A stretch of DNA of 64,000 bases from Luteibacter yeojuensis (GCF_011742875.1 NZ_JAAQTL010000001.1:2046001-2110000); one strand, 5' to 3'. Counted from the first letter of the stretch, positions 36,613 to 46,022 are shown. Made by a program: numbers and translations. Notes: generated by a model from the sequence alone, not told the origin.

Positions 36613-37251
36613 TTACTTCTTCTCTTCGGTCGGGGCTTCGCCGCCCTCGGCGGCCGTCGGGTCGACTTCTTCCTGGATCGAGGCCACGGTGACCACGGCC
36701 ACGTCGTGCTCCTTGCCCAGGCCCAGCTCCGGGATTTCCACGCCGGCCGGCAGCTTGAGGTCGGACAGGTGGACGATGTCGCCGGACTTCAGGTCCGCCA
36801 GGTCGAGTTCGATGAACTCCGGCAGGTTCTTCGGCAGGCAGGAGACCGTCACTTCCGTCAGGTTGTGCGAGATCACCAGACCGGCGGTCTTGCCGGCCGG
36901 GGACTTCTCCTGGTTCAGGAAGTGCACCGGAACGGCGACGCGGATGGCCTCGTTCTCATTAACGCGCTGGAAGTCCATGTGCAGCATGAGCTGCTTGAAC
37001 GGGTGCTTCTGCCAGTCCTTGATCAGGACCTTCTGGAGCTTGCCGTCGACGGTCAGGTCGATCACGGACGAGTAGAACGACTCGTAGCGCGAGCCGAGCA
37101 GCACGTCGTTGTGGAGGACCTGGATCGCCTGCGGGGCTTCGCCCGCGCCGTACACGATCGCCGGCACGTAGCCCGCGGTGCGAAGGCGGCGGCTCGCACC
37201 CTTCCCTTCCACACTGCGGCTCGTGGCCGTGAGCTGATGATTGGTAGCCAT
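36613..37251 (-). CDS. rplY: 50S ribosomal protein L25 (general stress protein Ctc form)
   Basis: Binds 5S rRNA. The 212-aa length marks the long Ctc/TL5 form, with the L25 domain (about 1-95, containing RRLRTAGYVPAIVYG) and the C-terminal TL5 beta domain (about 100-190), followed by an acidic tail (EEVDPTAAEGGEAPTEEKK). It is downstream of prs, an order common in this group, and about 80 nt away with hairpins between. Confidence 0.96.
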   Translation of the reverse strand: MATNHQLTATSRSVEGKGASRRLRTAGYVPAIVYGAGEAPQAIQVLHNDVLLGSRYESFYSSVIDLTVDGKLQKVLIKDWQKHPFKQLMLHMDFQRVNENEAIRVAVPVHFLNQEKSPAGKTAGLVISHNLTEVTVSCLPKNLPEFIELDLADLKSGDIVHLSDLKLPAGVEIPELGLGKEHDVAVVTVASIQEEVDPTAAEGGEAPTEEKK

Positions 37252-37268
37252 TGGTGTTGCCTCAAGTA

Positions 37269-37318
37269 AACCGCCTCGCGGCGGTGGGTAAAGGACTCCC
37301 CCGCGACCAGGGGAGCCC
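37269..37318 (-). other. Two hairpins between prs and rplY
   Basis: On the minus strand GGCTCCCC pairs with GGGGAGTCC (37294-37318, one bulge) and is followed by TTTA. A second stem ACCGCC/GGCGGT (37271-37286) follows. They may attenuate prs transcription before rplY; the T runs are short. Confidence 0.4.
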
Positions 37319-37331
37319 GAAAACGGTGCAT

Positions 37332-38288
37332 TCAGTCGATGTAGAGGGAGCTCACCGACTCGCCGAAGGCGATGCGGCGGATCGTCTCCGCGAGCAGTTC
37401 CGCGACCGACAACTGGCGGATTTTCGCACAGTTACGGGCGTTGTCGCGCAACGGCAGCGTATTGGTCACCACCAGCTCGTCGAGCTGGGAGTGCTCCAGG
37501 TTGTCGATCGCGGCCCCCGAGAGCACCGGGTGCACGCAGTAGGCGACGACCTTGCGGGCGCCCTTTTCCTTCAGGGCGGCCGCGGCGGCGCAGAGCGTGC
37601 CGGCGGTGTCCACGATGTCGTCCACCAGCACGCAGGTCTTGCCTTCCACGTCGCCGATGATGTTCATGACCGTGGCCACGTTCGCCTTCGGGCGGCGCTT
37701 GTCGATGATCGCGAGGTCGGCGTCGTCGAGGCGCTTGGCGAGCGCACGCGCACGCACCACGCCGCCGACATCCGGGCTGACCACGATCAGGTCGTCCATG
37801 CTGTGGTGACGCCAGATGTCGGCCAGGAGCACCGGCGAGGCGTACACGTTGTCCACCGGGATGTCGAAGAAGCCCTGGATCTGGTCCGCGTGCAGGTCGA
37901 TGGTGAGCACGCGGTCGGCACCGGCGGTGGCGATCATCTTCGCCGCCAGCTTCGCCGTGATCGGCACGCGGGCCGAGCGCGGACGGCGGTCCTGCCGGGC
38001 GTAGCCGAAGTAAGGCATCACCGCGGTGACGGTGCCCGCCGAGGCGCGCTTGAGCGCGTCGATCAGCACCAGCAGGTCGAACAGGTTTTCCGCGCTGGGC
38101 GCGCCCGTCGGCTGGATGACGAACACCTCCTGCTTGCGGACGTTCTCCTCGATCTCGATCTGCGCCTCGCCGTCGCTGAATCGGCCGACGAGAGCCTTGC
38201 CCAATGGAATGCCGAGGCGGGCGGCGACATCGTCGGCGAGCGCGCGGTGCGCGTTGCCGCTGAACAGCATCGGGGTGGACGTATCCAC
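37332..38288 (-). CDS. prs: Ribose-phosphate pyrophosphokinase (PRPP synthase)
   Basis: Makes PRPP from ribose 5-phosphate and ATP, feeding nucleotide, His and Trp synthesis. The 318-aa class I protein shows [15 protein letters not shown], the PRPP-loop motif [14 protein letters not shown] near 220-233, and the Mg site [18 protein letters not shown]. It lies downstream of tRNA-Gln and the ispE-type gene, an order often seen in gamma- and betaproteobacteria (ispE, tRNA-Gln, prs, rplY, pth, ychF). Confidence 0.97.
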   Translation of the reverse strand: MDTSTPMLFSGNAHRALADDVAARLGIPLGKALVGRFSDGEAQIEIEENVRKQEVFVIQPTGAPSAENLFDLLVLIDALKRASAGTVTAVMPYFGYARQDRRPRSARVPITAKLAAKMIATAGADRVLTIDLHADQIQGFFDIPVDNVYASPVLLADIWRHHSMDDLIVVSPDVGGVVRARALAKRLDDADLAIIDKRRPKANVATVMNIIGDVEGKTCVLVDDIVDTAGTLCAAAAALKEKGARKVVAYCVHPVLSGAAIDNLEHSQLDELVVTNTLPLRDNARNCAKIRQLSVAELLAETIRRIAFGESVSSLYID

Positions 38289-38345
38289 GAAGGAGCTCCT
38301 GGCGTCTGGCTAGAGTGGGTGGTGCGTCTACGCCACCGCGAACGG

Positions 38346-38422
38346 TGGCTGGGGCGGCAGGATTCGAACCTGCGCATGCGGGAATCAAAATCCCGTGCCT
38401 TAACCAGCTTGGCGACGCCCCA
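38346..38422 (-). tRNA. trnQ: tRNA-Gln (UUG)
   Basis: A 77-nt cloverleaf with encoded CCA. Acceptor arms are TGGGGCG/CGCCCCA, the anticodon loop is TTTTGAT with UUG, and the T loop is GTTCGAATC. It lies between the ispE fusion gene and prs. Confidence 0.97.
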
Positions 38423-38443
38423 ACAATTCGTTCCGGCGAGTCC

Positions 38444-39832
38444 TTACGACACGATGCCCCTTGCCTCGATCCGGTACCGCGCCAGCAGCAGCGGCGAGGG
38501 ATCGACACCCGCCGCCACGTGGGCCGTGAAGCCCCCGGGACAGCGCGAGGCGACGCCAAGCGCCGCCTCGTGGGTTCTCGTCTCCAGGAACACGCAGCCA
38601 CCGCTGCCGGAAAGGCGGGCATGGCCGAAGCCGCCCAGCCAGTCCAGCGCCGCGGCCACCCGAGGGTGCCGCGCACGGACCACCGGCTCGAAGGCGTTTT
38701 CCGCCGAATCCCCGGAAACAAAGGATGAAATTGTCGCCCGAGGGGCGTTACGTGTCAATTCGGAGGCGGCGAACAGCGCGGCCGTCGGGACGTGTTCGTG
38801 AGGGTCCACGACCACGTACCAGCGACGCGGGAGACGCGTGGGCACGAGGCGCTCGCCCACGCCTTCCGCCCAGGCGGAGCGGCCACGGACGAATACCGGC
38901 ACGTCGGCGCCCAGCCTGAGGCCCAGCGCGGCCAGCGCGTCCTCGGACAGGCCCGTCCTCCAGAGCGTATTGAGGCCCACCAGGACGCTGGCGGCGTCCG
39001 AGCTGCCACCACCCAGCCCGCCGCCCATGGGGATGCGCTTGGAGACGGCGATCTCCGCGCCCAGCGCCGTGCCCGTCTCGGCGGCCAGCAGGCGCGCCGC
39101 GCGGACGGCCAGGTCCGCCTCCTCGGGAACGCCGGCGACCGGCGTGGGACGCGTCACGACCCCGTCCGCCCGCACGCGCAGGCGGACCTCGTCGCCCCAG
39201 TCGAGCAGGCGGAACACGGTCTGCAGCTCGTGGTAGCCGTCCTCGCGACGGCCGACGATGCGCAGGAAGAGGTTCAGCTTGGCCGGCGCCGGCCAGGCGG
39301 TCCAGTCGCCGTCGGCCAGCGGCGCCAGTCGGCGCGTCATGAACACACGCAGGTGGTCGGGGAAGCCGTTCTCGCGATCGCGCGCCAGGGCGGCGGCGAA
39401 CTCCGGGGCGTGCTTGTCGGCCACCGTGAAACCGTGCTTCGCATAAAACGGCGCGTTCCAGGGCACGTCGGCCAGGGTGCCCAGGTCGACCCGTGCGTAG
39501 CCCGCCTCGCGGGCCCAGGCGCAGGCGTGCTCGAGCAGCGCGGCACCGATGCCTTTTCCACCGAAGGCCGGCAGGACGTCGATCTCGGCAATGCCGATGG
39601 CGTCGGCCGATCCTTCGGTGTCCAGGCACACGAAGCCGACCACCTCCCCGTCCACCACGGCGACCCAGACGAGGCCGCGCGCGATCAGCTCGCGGACGGT
39701 GTCCACCGGCAGCGACATGCCCGAATACGACGGCCAGGCCTCGTGCCCGCGGAAGAGCTCCACCGCGGCGCGCTCGATGGCGCAAAGCCGCTCGGCGTCG
39801 TCGTCGCGGGCGCGGGTGAGGGTGTAGTGCAT
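38444..39832 (-). CDS. ispE: GNAT acetyltransferase fused to IspE (4-CDP-2-C-methyl-D-erythritol kinase)
   Basis: One uninterrupted frame of 462 aa from ATG 39830-39832. Residues 1-168 are a GNAT N-acetyltransferase (IAEIDVLPAFGGKGIGAALL near 81-100 is the acetyl-CoA loop; NAPFYAKHGF near 126-135). From about 165 the sequence is a full IspE kinase: WPAPAKLNLFLRI, then the GHMP loop PMGGGLGGGSSDAAS, ending with LSGSGGCVFLE and the C-terminal helix. IspE catalyses the ATP-dependent step four of the MEP isoprenoid pathway. An internal ATG at 39338-39340 could start a separate 298-aa IspE, but I see no ribosome site before it. A true fusion or a lost stop codon are both possible. Confidence 0.85.
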   Translation of the reverse strand: MHYTLTRARDDDAERLCAIERAAVELFRGHEAWPSYSGMSLPVDTVRELIARGLVWVAVVDGEVVGFVCLDTEGSADAIGIAEIDVLPAFGGKGIGAALLEHACAWAREAGYARVDLGTLADVPWNAPFYAKHGFTVADKHAPEFAAALARDRENGFPDHLRVFMTRRLAPLADGDWTAWPAPAKLNLFLRIVGRREDGYHELQTVFRLLDWGDEVRLRVRADGVVTRPTPVAGVPEEADLAVRAARLLAAETGTALGAEIAVSKRIPMGGGLGGGSSDAASVLVGLNTLWRTGLSEDALAALGLRLGADVPVFVRGRSAWAEGVGERLVPTRLPRRWYVVVDPHEHVPTAALFAASELTRNAPRATISSFVSGDSAENAFEPVVRARHPRVAAALDWLGGFGHARLSGSGGCVFLETRTHEAALGVASRCPGGFTAHVAAGVDPSPLLLARYRIEARGIVS

Positions 39833-39893
39833 CGGGGAAGCCGTGGTCCGCGGAGCACGGAAGTATACGGGGCTTCTGGCACAGCCCGCTTTG

Positions 39894-39978
39894 CGTAGGA
39901 GCCGCCATGGCGGCGAGAAGCCCACGGAGCGATGAAGCGGTGAGGCAGATTCCCCTCGCCGCTATAGCGGCTCCTACA
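39894..39978. repeat. REP/BIME-like repeat, copy E
   Basis: Arms CGTAGGAGCCGCCATGGCGG and CCGCTATAGCGGCTCCTACA. The inner part has CCCACGGAGCGATGAAGCGG in inverted orientation relative to copies B and H. Lies between lolB and the ispE fusion gene. Confidence 0.85.
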
Positions 39979-39998
39979 ACGGCGGCAAAGGACAGGTG

Positions 39999-40619
39999 CT
40001 AGTTGCCGAAGCTCCAGTCTTCGATGGACAGGCGCACCTTGTACGGCGCTTTTTCCGCGAACACCCGTGAAGGCATCGGCGGTTGCCGGGCGGCGTCCCA
40101 CTGGCGGTAATCCACCGTCCAGCCGTCCTGCACGATCCGCGACGGCAGCTTGTCCGTACCGAAGGCGATGTCGGCCGGACCGCCGTCCGCCCGCAGCCCC
40201 AGGACCCAGCGCTTCAGCTCGCTCATGGGAATCTGCCAGCCCACCGTGCTCGCCATCAGCGATTCCGCATCCGGCCCATGCCGGGGCCCGCCGTCCAGGC
40301 CCTCGAGTTCGGCCCCGTCGGGGCCACCCGTGAGGCGGAAGCTGCGTCCGGTGACCGGGGCGCGCACGGTGAATTCGTAATGCTCCCCATCCTGGCGCCA
40401 GGTCAGCCCCCCGGAACCGGAGTCCTTGCCGTCGGAGACGGAAAGCCGGCCTTCCAGGGTCCAGTGATCGGTGTCGCCGAGCGCGCGTTCGCGCTGCTCC
40501 TGCAGGCCTAGCGTGACCGCGTCGCCGGGCTGGCGAACCGGCGGGCGGGTGGTGGCGCAGGCGGCGAGCAGACAAACGGCGAGCGCCGGAACGATTCGGG
40601 CAAAACGGGAAAGGTGCAT
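39999..40619 (-). CDS. lolB: Outer-membrane lipoprotein receptor LolB
   Basis: LolB takes lipoproteins from LolA and inserts them into the outer membrane. The 206-aa product, from ATG 40617-40619, has a lipoprotein signal ending LLAAC with lipidated Cys21. The mature part carries the WTLEGRLSVSDG start and the WVLGLR region typical of LolB. It lies upstream of the ispE fusion gene in the conserved lolB-ispE order, and downstream of a TPR lipoprotein gene. REP elements fill both flanking gaps. Confidence 0.93.
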   Translation of the reverse strand: MHLSRFARIVPALAVCLLAACATTRPPVRQPGDAVTLGLQEQRERALGDTDHWTLEGRLSVSDGKDSGSGGLTWRQDGEHYEFTVRAPVTGRSFRLTGGPDGAELEGLDGGPRHGPDAESLMASTVGWQIPMSELKRWVLGLRADGGPADIAFGTDKLPSRIVQDGWTVDYRQWDAARQPPMPSRVFAEKAPYKVRLSIEDWSFGN

Positions 40620-40650
40620 GCGGATTCCAGGCACGCCGATACGGAAAGCT

Positions 40651-40737
40651 TGTGTGGGAGCCGCTTCGGCGGCGATGGGTGCTCGCCGCGAGCTTGCCCG
40701 CTGCCGCGGGATCGCCGCTGGAGCGGCTCCCACAAAA
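40651..40737. repeat. REP/BIME-like repeat, copy F
   Basis: Arms TGTGGGAGCCGCTTCGGCGG and CCGCTGGAGCGGCTCCCACA. The inner part (GATGGGTGCTCGCCGCGAGC) matches copy C in inverse orientation, so C and F belong to one subtype. Followed by AAAAAAG. Confidence 0.85.
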
Positions 40738-40762
40738 AAGCGCGCCCGCCCGGGAGAACGTA

Positions 40763-42517
40763 TCAAGGACGCAGCTTCCGCTCGGTCTTTTCCAGCGCGG
40801 CGTTCTTCGGATCGATCCGGCGCACCTCGTTGAGGAGCTTGCGTGCCTCGTCGTGACGGCCGCGCGTCCACAGCACCTCGGCGAGGTGCACGCCGATGTC
40901 GGCGTCCTTGCGCTGGGCCCAGGCACTGCGCAGCGTGCTCTCGGCCTGGTCGAGCTCGCCCTGGCGGAATTTCAGCCAACCCCAGGAATCGGCCACGGAC
41001 GGATCGTCGGGCCGCGCCGCGCGGGCGGCCTGGATGAGGTTCTGCGCCTCGCCCAGGTCGCGGTCGTTGTCCGCGAGCGTGTAACCCAGCGCGTTGCTGG
41101 TCTCGATGTCGCCGGGCTTGAGTTCGAGGATCTTGCGGAAGTCGGCCACGGCATCGTCGACCCGGCCCGCTTCCGCGTACGCGAGGCCGCGCCCGTACAG
41201 CATGTCGGTGTCGTCGGGCTTCACCCGCAACGCCTTGCCGTATGCGTCGGCGGCGGCGTCGAAGCGACGTGCGTCCATGTACAGCTCGCCGTCCACCGCG
41301 AAGGCCTTGAGCAACTGCTCCGGGCGCTCGGCATACGTGGTCTGGAGCTCGGCCACGATCTCGTGGGCGTCGTCGTCCTTGCCCTGCATGTGCAGCACCA
41401 CGGCGCTGCGCACGGAGGCGTCGAAGATGCGCGGATCGTCGTCGCCCACCGCGGCGTACCAGTCGAGCGCGTCTTCCTGCTTGCCCAGCAGCTCGGCCAG
41501 CTGCCCGAGGGTGAACGCGTTCTCCGTCTGCACGTCGTCGGACTGCCTGCGGATGTCGTCGTAGAGCTTGCGGATGGCCGCCTTGTCGTTGGCCCGGGCG
41601 GCGAGGCTCAAGCGCATCGCGTAGGTATCGGGGTTCTGCGCACCGGTGGAAAGCAGCCGGGTGGCGGCCTTCCTGTCGCCCAGCTGGACCAGGAGGGTGG
41701 CGTAGGCCATGCGCAGCCGGGCGTTCGTCGGCTCGCGCTCCACGGCCTTGGCGAACAGCTTCCTCGCGGCGGCCTTGTCGCCGGCCCGGAAGGCCTGCTG
41801 GCCCGCCCACGCATAGGTGGTTCCGTTGTGGAAACGGGCCAGCGCCGCCTCGCCGATCGTCTTGGCGTAATCGTGGCGGCCGAGGTTTTCGCCCAGCTCG
41901 GCCATGGCCAGCCAGGCCGTCGAATCGTTCGGCAGGCGCTGGGGGGTGGCGATCCGCTCGAGCAGCACGCCGGCCTGGGCGGCGTCGCGGCCGCTGACGA
42001 GGATCCTGCCGAACTCGCGCCAGGCGTCCGGATCGCCGGTGGCTACCAGGGCGTCGAGCTGCCGCTGCGCTTCCGCCGTGTCGCCCCGATCCAGGGCCAT
42101 GCGAGCGCGGGCCGATGCCAGTTCGGCGGGCTTCGCGCCGAGGGTGGCCCAGCGCGCCACCGCCTTGCCGGCGGCCGCCTGGTCGTGCACGGCCAGGGCG
42201 AGTTCGGTGGCCCGGGCGGCGACCTTGGGATCGTCGCTCAGGAGCGTGGCCTTGGCGTAGGCGTCCGAGGCGCCCTTGAGGTCCGTGGCGGCCAGCGCGA
42301 AATCGCCGGCCATCAGCAAGGCCTGGAGGTCGCGCTCGGGCGGCACGATGGCCACGTTCAACCGGTCCAGTGGCTGCACGCCGGTGCGGGTGGCCTTGGG
42401 TGGCTCCGCCGGTGGCGCCGTGACGCAGCCCGCCAGGGCCGCCATCGCCGCCAGGACTGCAAAATGCCGCACTTGCTTGAACTTGGACCGACCGCTCAGC
42501 ACACTACTCTCCGTCAT
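40763..42517 (-). CDS. TPR-repeat lipoprotein
   Basis: A 584-aa protein with start chosen at ATG 42515-42517. A hydrophobic segment ends AALAGC, with Cys31 as a likely lipidation site, so it is probably anchored in a membrane facing the periplasm. The rest is Ala-rich helical repeats typical of tetratricopeptide arrays (for example LEREPTNARLRMAYATLLVQ-like and ALDRGDTAEAQRQLDALVAT-like units). It sits upstream of lolB on the same strand and is divergent from hemA, with about 100 nt between starts. TPR proteins at this position between hemA and lolB are common in proteobacteria. The partner is unknown. Confidence 0.88.
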   Translation of the reverse strand: MTESSVLSGRSKFKQVRHFAVLAAMAALAGCVTAPPAEPPKATRTGVQPLDRLNVAIVPPERDLQALLMAGDFALAATDLKGASDAYAKATLLSDDPKVAARATELALAVHDQAAAGKAVARWATLGAKPAELASARARMALDRGDTAEAQRQLDALVATGDPDAWREFGRILVSGRDAAQAGVLLERIATPQRLPNDSTAWLAMAELGENLGRHDYAKTIGEAALARFHNGTTYAWAGQQAFRAGDKAAARKLFAKAVEREPTNARLRMAYATLLVQLGDRKAATRLLSTGAQNPDTYAMRLSLAARANDKAAIRKLYDDIRRQSDDVQTENAFTLGQLAELLGKQEDALDWYAAVGDDDPRIFDASVRSAVVLHMQGKDDDAHEIVAELQTTYAERPEQLLKAFAVDGELYMDARRFDAAADAYGKALRVKPDDTDMLYGRGLAYAEAGRVDDAVADFRKILELKPGDIETSNALGYTLADNDRDLGEAQNLIQAARAARPDDPSVADSWGWLKFRQGELDQAESTLRSAWAQRKDADIGVHLAEVLWTRGRHDEARKLLNEVRRIDPKNAALEKTERKLRP

Positions 42518-42586
42518 TCCCGTTAGGCACCTGCAAGCGCCGACGCCTTGGTAGGGGCACAATGCGCCCTTAGCTTAGCCGACGCC

Positions 42587-42616
42587 ACCCAAGCCGACCC
42601 AAGCCGACCCAAGCCC
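42587..42616. repeat. Three tandem 10-bp units before hemA
   Basis: ACCCAAGCCG, ACCCAAGCCG, ACCCAAGCCC head to tail, ending 3 nt before the hemA ATG. The array occupies the position where a ribosome site is expected, and no GGAG is visible. It could vary in copy number by slippage. Confidence 0.8.
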
Positions 42617-42619
42617 GTC

Positions 42620-43891
42620 ATGCCACTCATCGCCCTCGGGCTCAATCACCTCACCGCGCCGGTCAGCCTGCGCGAGCAGGTGGCCTTCGACGCCACGGTG
42701 GCACCCGAGGCGCTGGGCGACCTCACCCGCCAACCCGGGGTCGAGGAGGCGATGATCCTCTCCACCTGCAACCGTACCGAGCTGTACTGCAGCGTGGCCG
42801 AGGGTTTCGAGACGGTGCCGGGCCAGTGGCTGTCGCGTCAGCACCGATTGACCCCGCAACGCCTCGACGAGTTCCTCTATCGGCACGACGAGCAGGACGC
42901 CGTGCGCCACATGTTCCGCGTGGCGACGGGCCTGGATTCCATGGTGCTGGGCGAACCGCAGATCCTCGGCCAGGTGAAGGAGGCCTACCAGCAGGCCCGC
43001 TCGGCGCAAAGCCTGCGCGCGCCGATGGAGCGCCTGCTGCAGCACACCTTCGCGGTGGCGAAGCGCGTGCGCACGGATACCCGCATCGGCGAGCATACCG
43101 TGTCGGTCGCGTACACCGCCGTGCGGCTGGCCGAGCAGGTCTTCACCGACCTGCGCCAGGCCTGCGTGTTGCTGATCGGCGCGGGGGAAACGATCGAGCT
43201 CGCGGCCCGCCACCTGGCCGACAAGAACGTGCGCCGCCTCATCGTCGCCAACCGCACGCTGGAGAACGCGCACGAACTGGCCGGCCGCTACGCCGGCTAT
43301 GCCATCTCCCTGGCCGACCTGCCCCGCCACCTCGCCGAGGCGGACATCGTCATCACCTCCACGGCCTCGCGCCTGCCGGTGGTGACGCGGGCGATGGTCT
43401 CGGACGCGATCGCCGAGCGCCGCCGCCGGCCCATGTTCATGGTCGATATCGCCGTGCCCCGCGACATCGAGCCGGACGTCGCCACACTCGACGACGTCTA
43501 TCTCTACGGCATCGATGACCTGAAGCAGGTCATCGACGAGAACCGTCGCTCCCGCGAGCTGGCCGCGCGCGAGGCGGGCGCCATCATCGACCTGCAGGTC
43601 GAGCGCTACATGGCCTGGCGCCGCGCGCTCAACCTGCGCAATCCCGCCGTGGACCTGCGCATCGCCGCCGAGGCGCAGCGCGACGAGGTCCTGGCCAAGG
43701 CCCAGGCCATGCTGGCCAGGGGCCGGTCGCCCGAGGAAGCCCTCGCCTTCCTCGCCAACACCCTCACCAACAAGCTGCTGCACGCACCCAGCGCGCGCCT
43801 GCGCGATGCCGCCATGGCGGGCGATCTCGACCTGCTCCATGCCGCCGGCCGCCTGTATGGGCTAGACCCGGACGACGACGTTTCCGCATGA
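42620..43891 (+). CDS. hemA: Glutamyl-tRNA reductase
   Basis: Reduces glutamyl-tRNA to glutamate 1-semialdehyde, the first committed step of C5 haem synthesis. The 423-aa protein starts at ATG 42620 (MPLIALGLNHLTAPV). Catalytic Cys50 lies in STCNRTELY, and the NADP Rossmann segment is VLLIGAGETIEL near 190. The C-terminal dimerisation helix is present. In most bacteria prfA follows, as here, with a REP array in the 144-nt gap. The start is preceded by three tandem 10-bp repeats instead of a normal ribosome site. Confidence 0.97.
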   Translation: MPLIALGLNHLTAPVSLREQVAFDATVAPEALGDLTRQPGVEEAMILSTCNRTELYCSVAEGFETVPGQWLSRQHRLTPQRLDEFLYRHDEQDAVRHMFRVATGLDSMVLGEPQILGQVKEAYQQARSAQSLRAPMERLLQHTFAVAKRVRTDTRIGEHTVSVAYTAVRLAEQVFTDLRQACVLLIGAGETIELAARHLADKNVRRLIVANRTLENAHELAGRYAGYAISLADLPRHLAEADIVITSTASRLPVVTRAMVSDAIAERRRRPMFMVDIAVPRDIEPDVATLDDVYLYGIDDLKQVIDENRRSRELAAREAGAIIDLQVERYMAWRRALNLRNPAVDLRIAAEAQRDEVLAKAQAMLARGRSPEEALAFLANTLTNKLLHAPSARLRDAAMAGDLDLLHAAGRLYGLDPDDDVSA

Positions 43892-43903
43892 TGTGCCGGA
43901 TCT

Positions 43904-44023
43904 TGTAGGAGCCGCTAGCGGCGAGGGACCCACCGCGCCGCTCCATCGCTCCGTGGGCTTCTCGCCGCTATAGCGGCTCCTACATTGTCGGCTGGCTTCT
44001 CGCCGCTCTAGCGGCTCCCACAG
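43904..44023. repeat. REP/BIME-like repeat, copy G, one full and one half unit
   Basis: A full unit with arms TTGTAGGAGCCGCTAGCGGC and CGCCGCTATAGCGGCTCCTA (43904-43984), then an extra single arm CTTCTCGCCGCTCTAGCGGC up to 44023. It is the only locus here with more than two arms, which suggests tandem growth. Confidence 0.85.
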
Positions 44024-44035
44024 TTTAGTGACCGA

Positions 44036-45118
44036 ATGACTCCCTCGATCCGCCGCAAACTCGAAGCCCTCGCCGAACGCCACGAGGAGATCGGCTTGCT
44101 GCTCGCGCAGCCGGACGTACTGGGCGACAGCCAGCGTTTCCGCGACCTCTCGCGCGAATACGCGCAACTGGAGCCCGTCGCGGCGTCGCTGAAGGAACAC
44201 GACGAAGCCGAACGCGAGCTGGCCGATACGCGTGCCATGCTCGACGACCCCGAGATGCGCGACATGGCGGCGGACGACATCGACCGCATCGAGTCGCACC
44301 TGGCCCGCCTGGACGGCGAGTTGCAGATCCTCCTCCTGCCGAAGGACCCGCGCGACGAAGGCAACCTGTTCCTCGAGGTGCGCGCGGGCACCGGCGGTGA
44401 CGAGGCGGCGATCTTCGCCGGTGATCTGTTCCGGATGTATGCGCGCTACGCCGAACGCCAGCGCTGGCACCTCGAGATACTCAACGCCAACGAGGGCGAG
44501 CACGGCGGTTACAAGGAAATCGTGGCGCGCATCGAGGGACGGGGCGCCTATTCGAAGCTGAAGTTCGAATCCGGTACGCACCGCGTGCAGCGCGTGCCCG
44601 AAACCGAATCGCAGGGTCGCATCCACACCTCCGCCGCGACGGTGGCGATCCTGCCCGAACAGGACGAGGTGGGCGACATCGAACTGCGCGACGCGGACCT
44701 GAAGGTGGACACGTTCCGTGCTTCCGGCGCGGGCGGCCAGCACGTCAACAAGACCGATTCGGCCATCCGCATCACCCACCTGCCCACGGGCACCGTGGTG
44801 GAATGCCAGGACGAGCGCAGCCAGCACAAGAACCGCGCCCGTGCGATGAGCCTGCTGAAGGCGCGCCTGCTCGACGCGGAGCGAAGCAAGCAGAGCGCGG
44901 CCCAGGCGGAATCGCGCCGTCTCCAGGTCGGGTCCGGCGACCGCAGCCAGCGCATCCGCACCTACAACTTCCCGCAGGGCCGCATCACCGACCACCGCAT
45001 CAACCTCACCCTCTACCGCCTGACCGAGGTCATGCAGGGCGACCTTGACGAGTTGATCGACACCCTCACCCGCGAAAACCAGGCCGACGAGCTGCAAACC
45101 CTGACGGCCGGGGGGTGA
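44036..45118 (+). CDS. prfA: Peptide chain release factor 1
   Basis: RF1 reads UAA and UAG stop codons and triggers peptide release. The 360-aa protein has the GGQ motif (233-235, in [10 protein letters not shown]) and the anticodon-like PxT region in the stop-codon recognition loop, with the normal C-terminal [14 protein letters not shown]. The start context is weak (CAGTTTAGTGACCGAATG). It follows hemA, the usual hemA-prfA pairing. prmC does not follow. Confidence 0.97.
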   Translation: MTPSIRRKLEALAERHEEIGLLLAQPDVLGDSQRFRDLSREYAQLEPVAASLKEHDEAERELADTRAMLDDPEMRDMAADDIDRIESHLARLDGELQILLLPKDPRDEGNLFLEVRAGTGGDEAAIFAGDLFRMYARYAERQRWHLEILNANEGEHGGYKEIVARIEGRGAYSKLKFESGTHRVQRVPETESQGRIHTSAATVAILPEQDEVGDIELRDADLKVDTFRASGAGGQHVNKTDSAIRITHLPTGTVVECQDERSQHKNRARAMSLLKARLLDAERSKQSAAQAESRRLQVGSGDRSQRIRTYNFPQGRITDHRINLTLYRLTEVMQGDLDELIDTLTRENQADELQTLTAGG

Positions 45119-45128
45119 GCCCCTACCC

Positions 45129-45213
45129 TGTAGGAGCCGCTATAGCGGCGAGGGAAGCTGCCTTATCGCTTCATCGCTCCGTTGGCTTCTCGCCGCTATA
45201 GCGGCTCCCACAA
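45129..45213. repeat. REP/BIME-like repeat, copy H
   Basis: Arms TGTAGGAGCCGCTATAGCGG and CCGCTATAGCGGCTCCCACA with inner CTTCATCGCTCCGTTGGCTT, almost the same 85 bp as copy B. Lies between prfA and ppk2. Confidence 0.85.
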
Positions 45214-45251
45214 ATAAGGCACACTAGGAACCTGGTCCGAGGAGCCGTCGC

Positions 45252-46022
45252 ATGGGCAAGAAGAAACACTACGAAAAGGCGCTCGAAGACCTGCAGATCG
45301 AACTGATCGGCCTCACCCGCTGGCTGCGCCACACCGGCAAGCGCATGCTGGTGATCTTCGAGGGCCGCGATGCCGCCGGCAAGGGCGGCACGATCAAGGC
45401 GATCACCGACAAGCTCGACACGCGCGCCGCCCGCGTCGTGGCGCTGGGCAAGCCCAGTGCGACCGAGGAAACCCAATGGTACTTCCAGCGCTATGTGGCC
45501 CACCTGCCCTGCGCCGGCGAACTCGTCCTCTTCGATCGCAGCTGGTACAACCGTGCGGTGGTCGAGCCGGCCATGGGCTTCTGCACCGACGAGCAATACC
45601 AGCGCTTCATGAAGGCCTGCCCGGTGTTCGAGAAGATGCTGGTCGACGACGGCATCATCCTCATCAAGTACTGGCTCTCGGTCGACCAGGCGGAGCAGGA
45701 AAAACGCTTCGCCGAACGCGCCGCCGATCCGCTCAAGCGCTGGAAGCTCTCGCCGGTGGACGTCAAGGCCCGGGAAAAATACGCGGAGATGGGCGATCTG
45801 CGCGATGCCATGATCCAGCACACGCACACCGCCGACGCACCCTGGTTCGTGGCGGACTTCGACGACCAGAAGACGGGTCGCCTGAACGTGATCCGGCACC
45901 TCCTCGACCAGGTGCCCGACAAGCTGACGCCCGACAAGGAATTCAATCTTCCGCCGTTGAAGGGCAAGCCGAAGAAAGACAAGGTCACCGCGAAAGCGGA
46001 GCGCGTGCCCGAGGTTTATTGA
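45252..46022 (+). CDS. ppk2: Polyphosphate kinase 2 family protein
   Basis: PPK2 enzymes transfer phosphate between polyphosphate and nucleotides. The 256-aa single-domain protein has Walker A EGRDAAGKGGT (37-47) and the Walker B/lid segment FDRSWYNRAVVEP (94-106). Residues KYWLSVD and QHTHTADAPW are typical. The Lys-rich C-terminus follows the kinase core. Which direction (NDP or NMP phosphorylation) and nucleotide it prefers cannot be decided without alignment. It is a single gene after prfA, convergent with ctaG. Confidence 0.94.
   Translation: MGKKKHYEKALEDLQIELIGLTRWLRHTGKRMLVIFEGRDAAGKGGTIKAITDKLDTRAARVVALGKPSATEETQWYFQRYVAHLPCAGELVLFDRSWYNRAVVEPAMGFCTDEQYQRFMKACPVFEKMLVDDGIILIKYWLSVDQAEQEKRFAERAADPLKRWKLSPVDVKAREKYAEMGDLRDAMIQHTHTADAPWFVADFDDQKTGRLNVIRHLLDQVPDKLTPDKEFNLPPLKGKPKKDKVTAKAERVPEVY

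Noticed and set aside
43904..44023. Possible CRISPR-like array
   Set aside because: The three arms are alternating inverted REP units with no unique spacers of equal length. No CRISPR array or cas gene was seen in the window.
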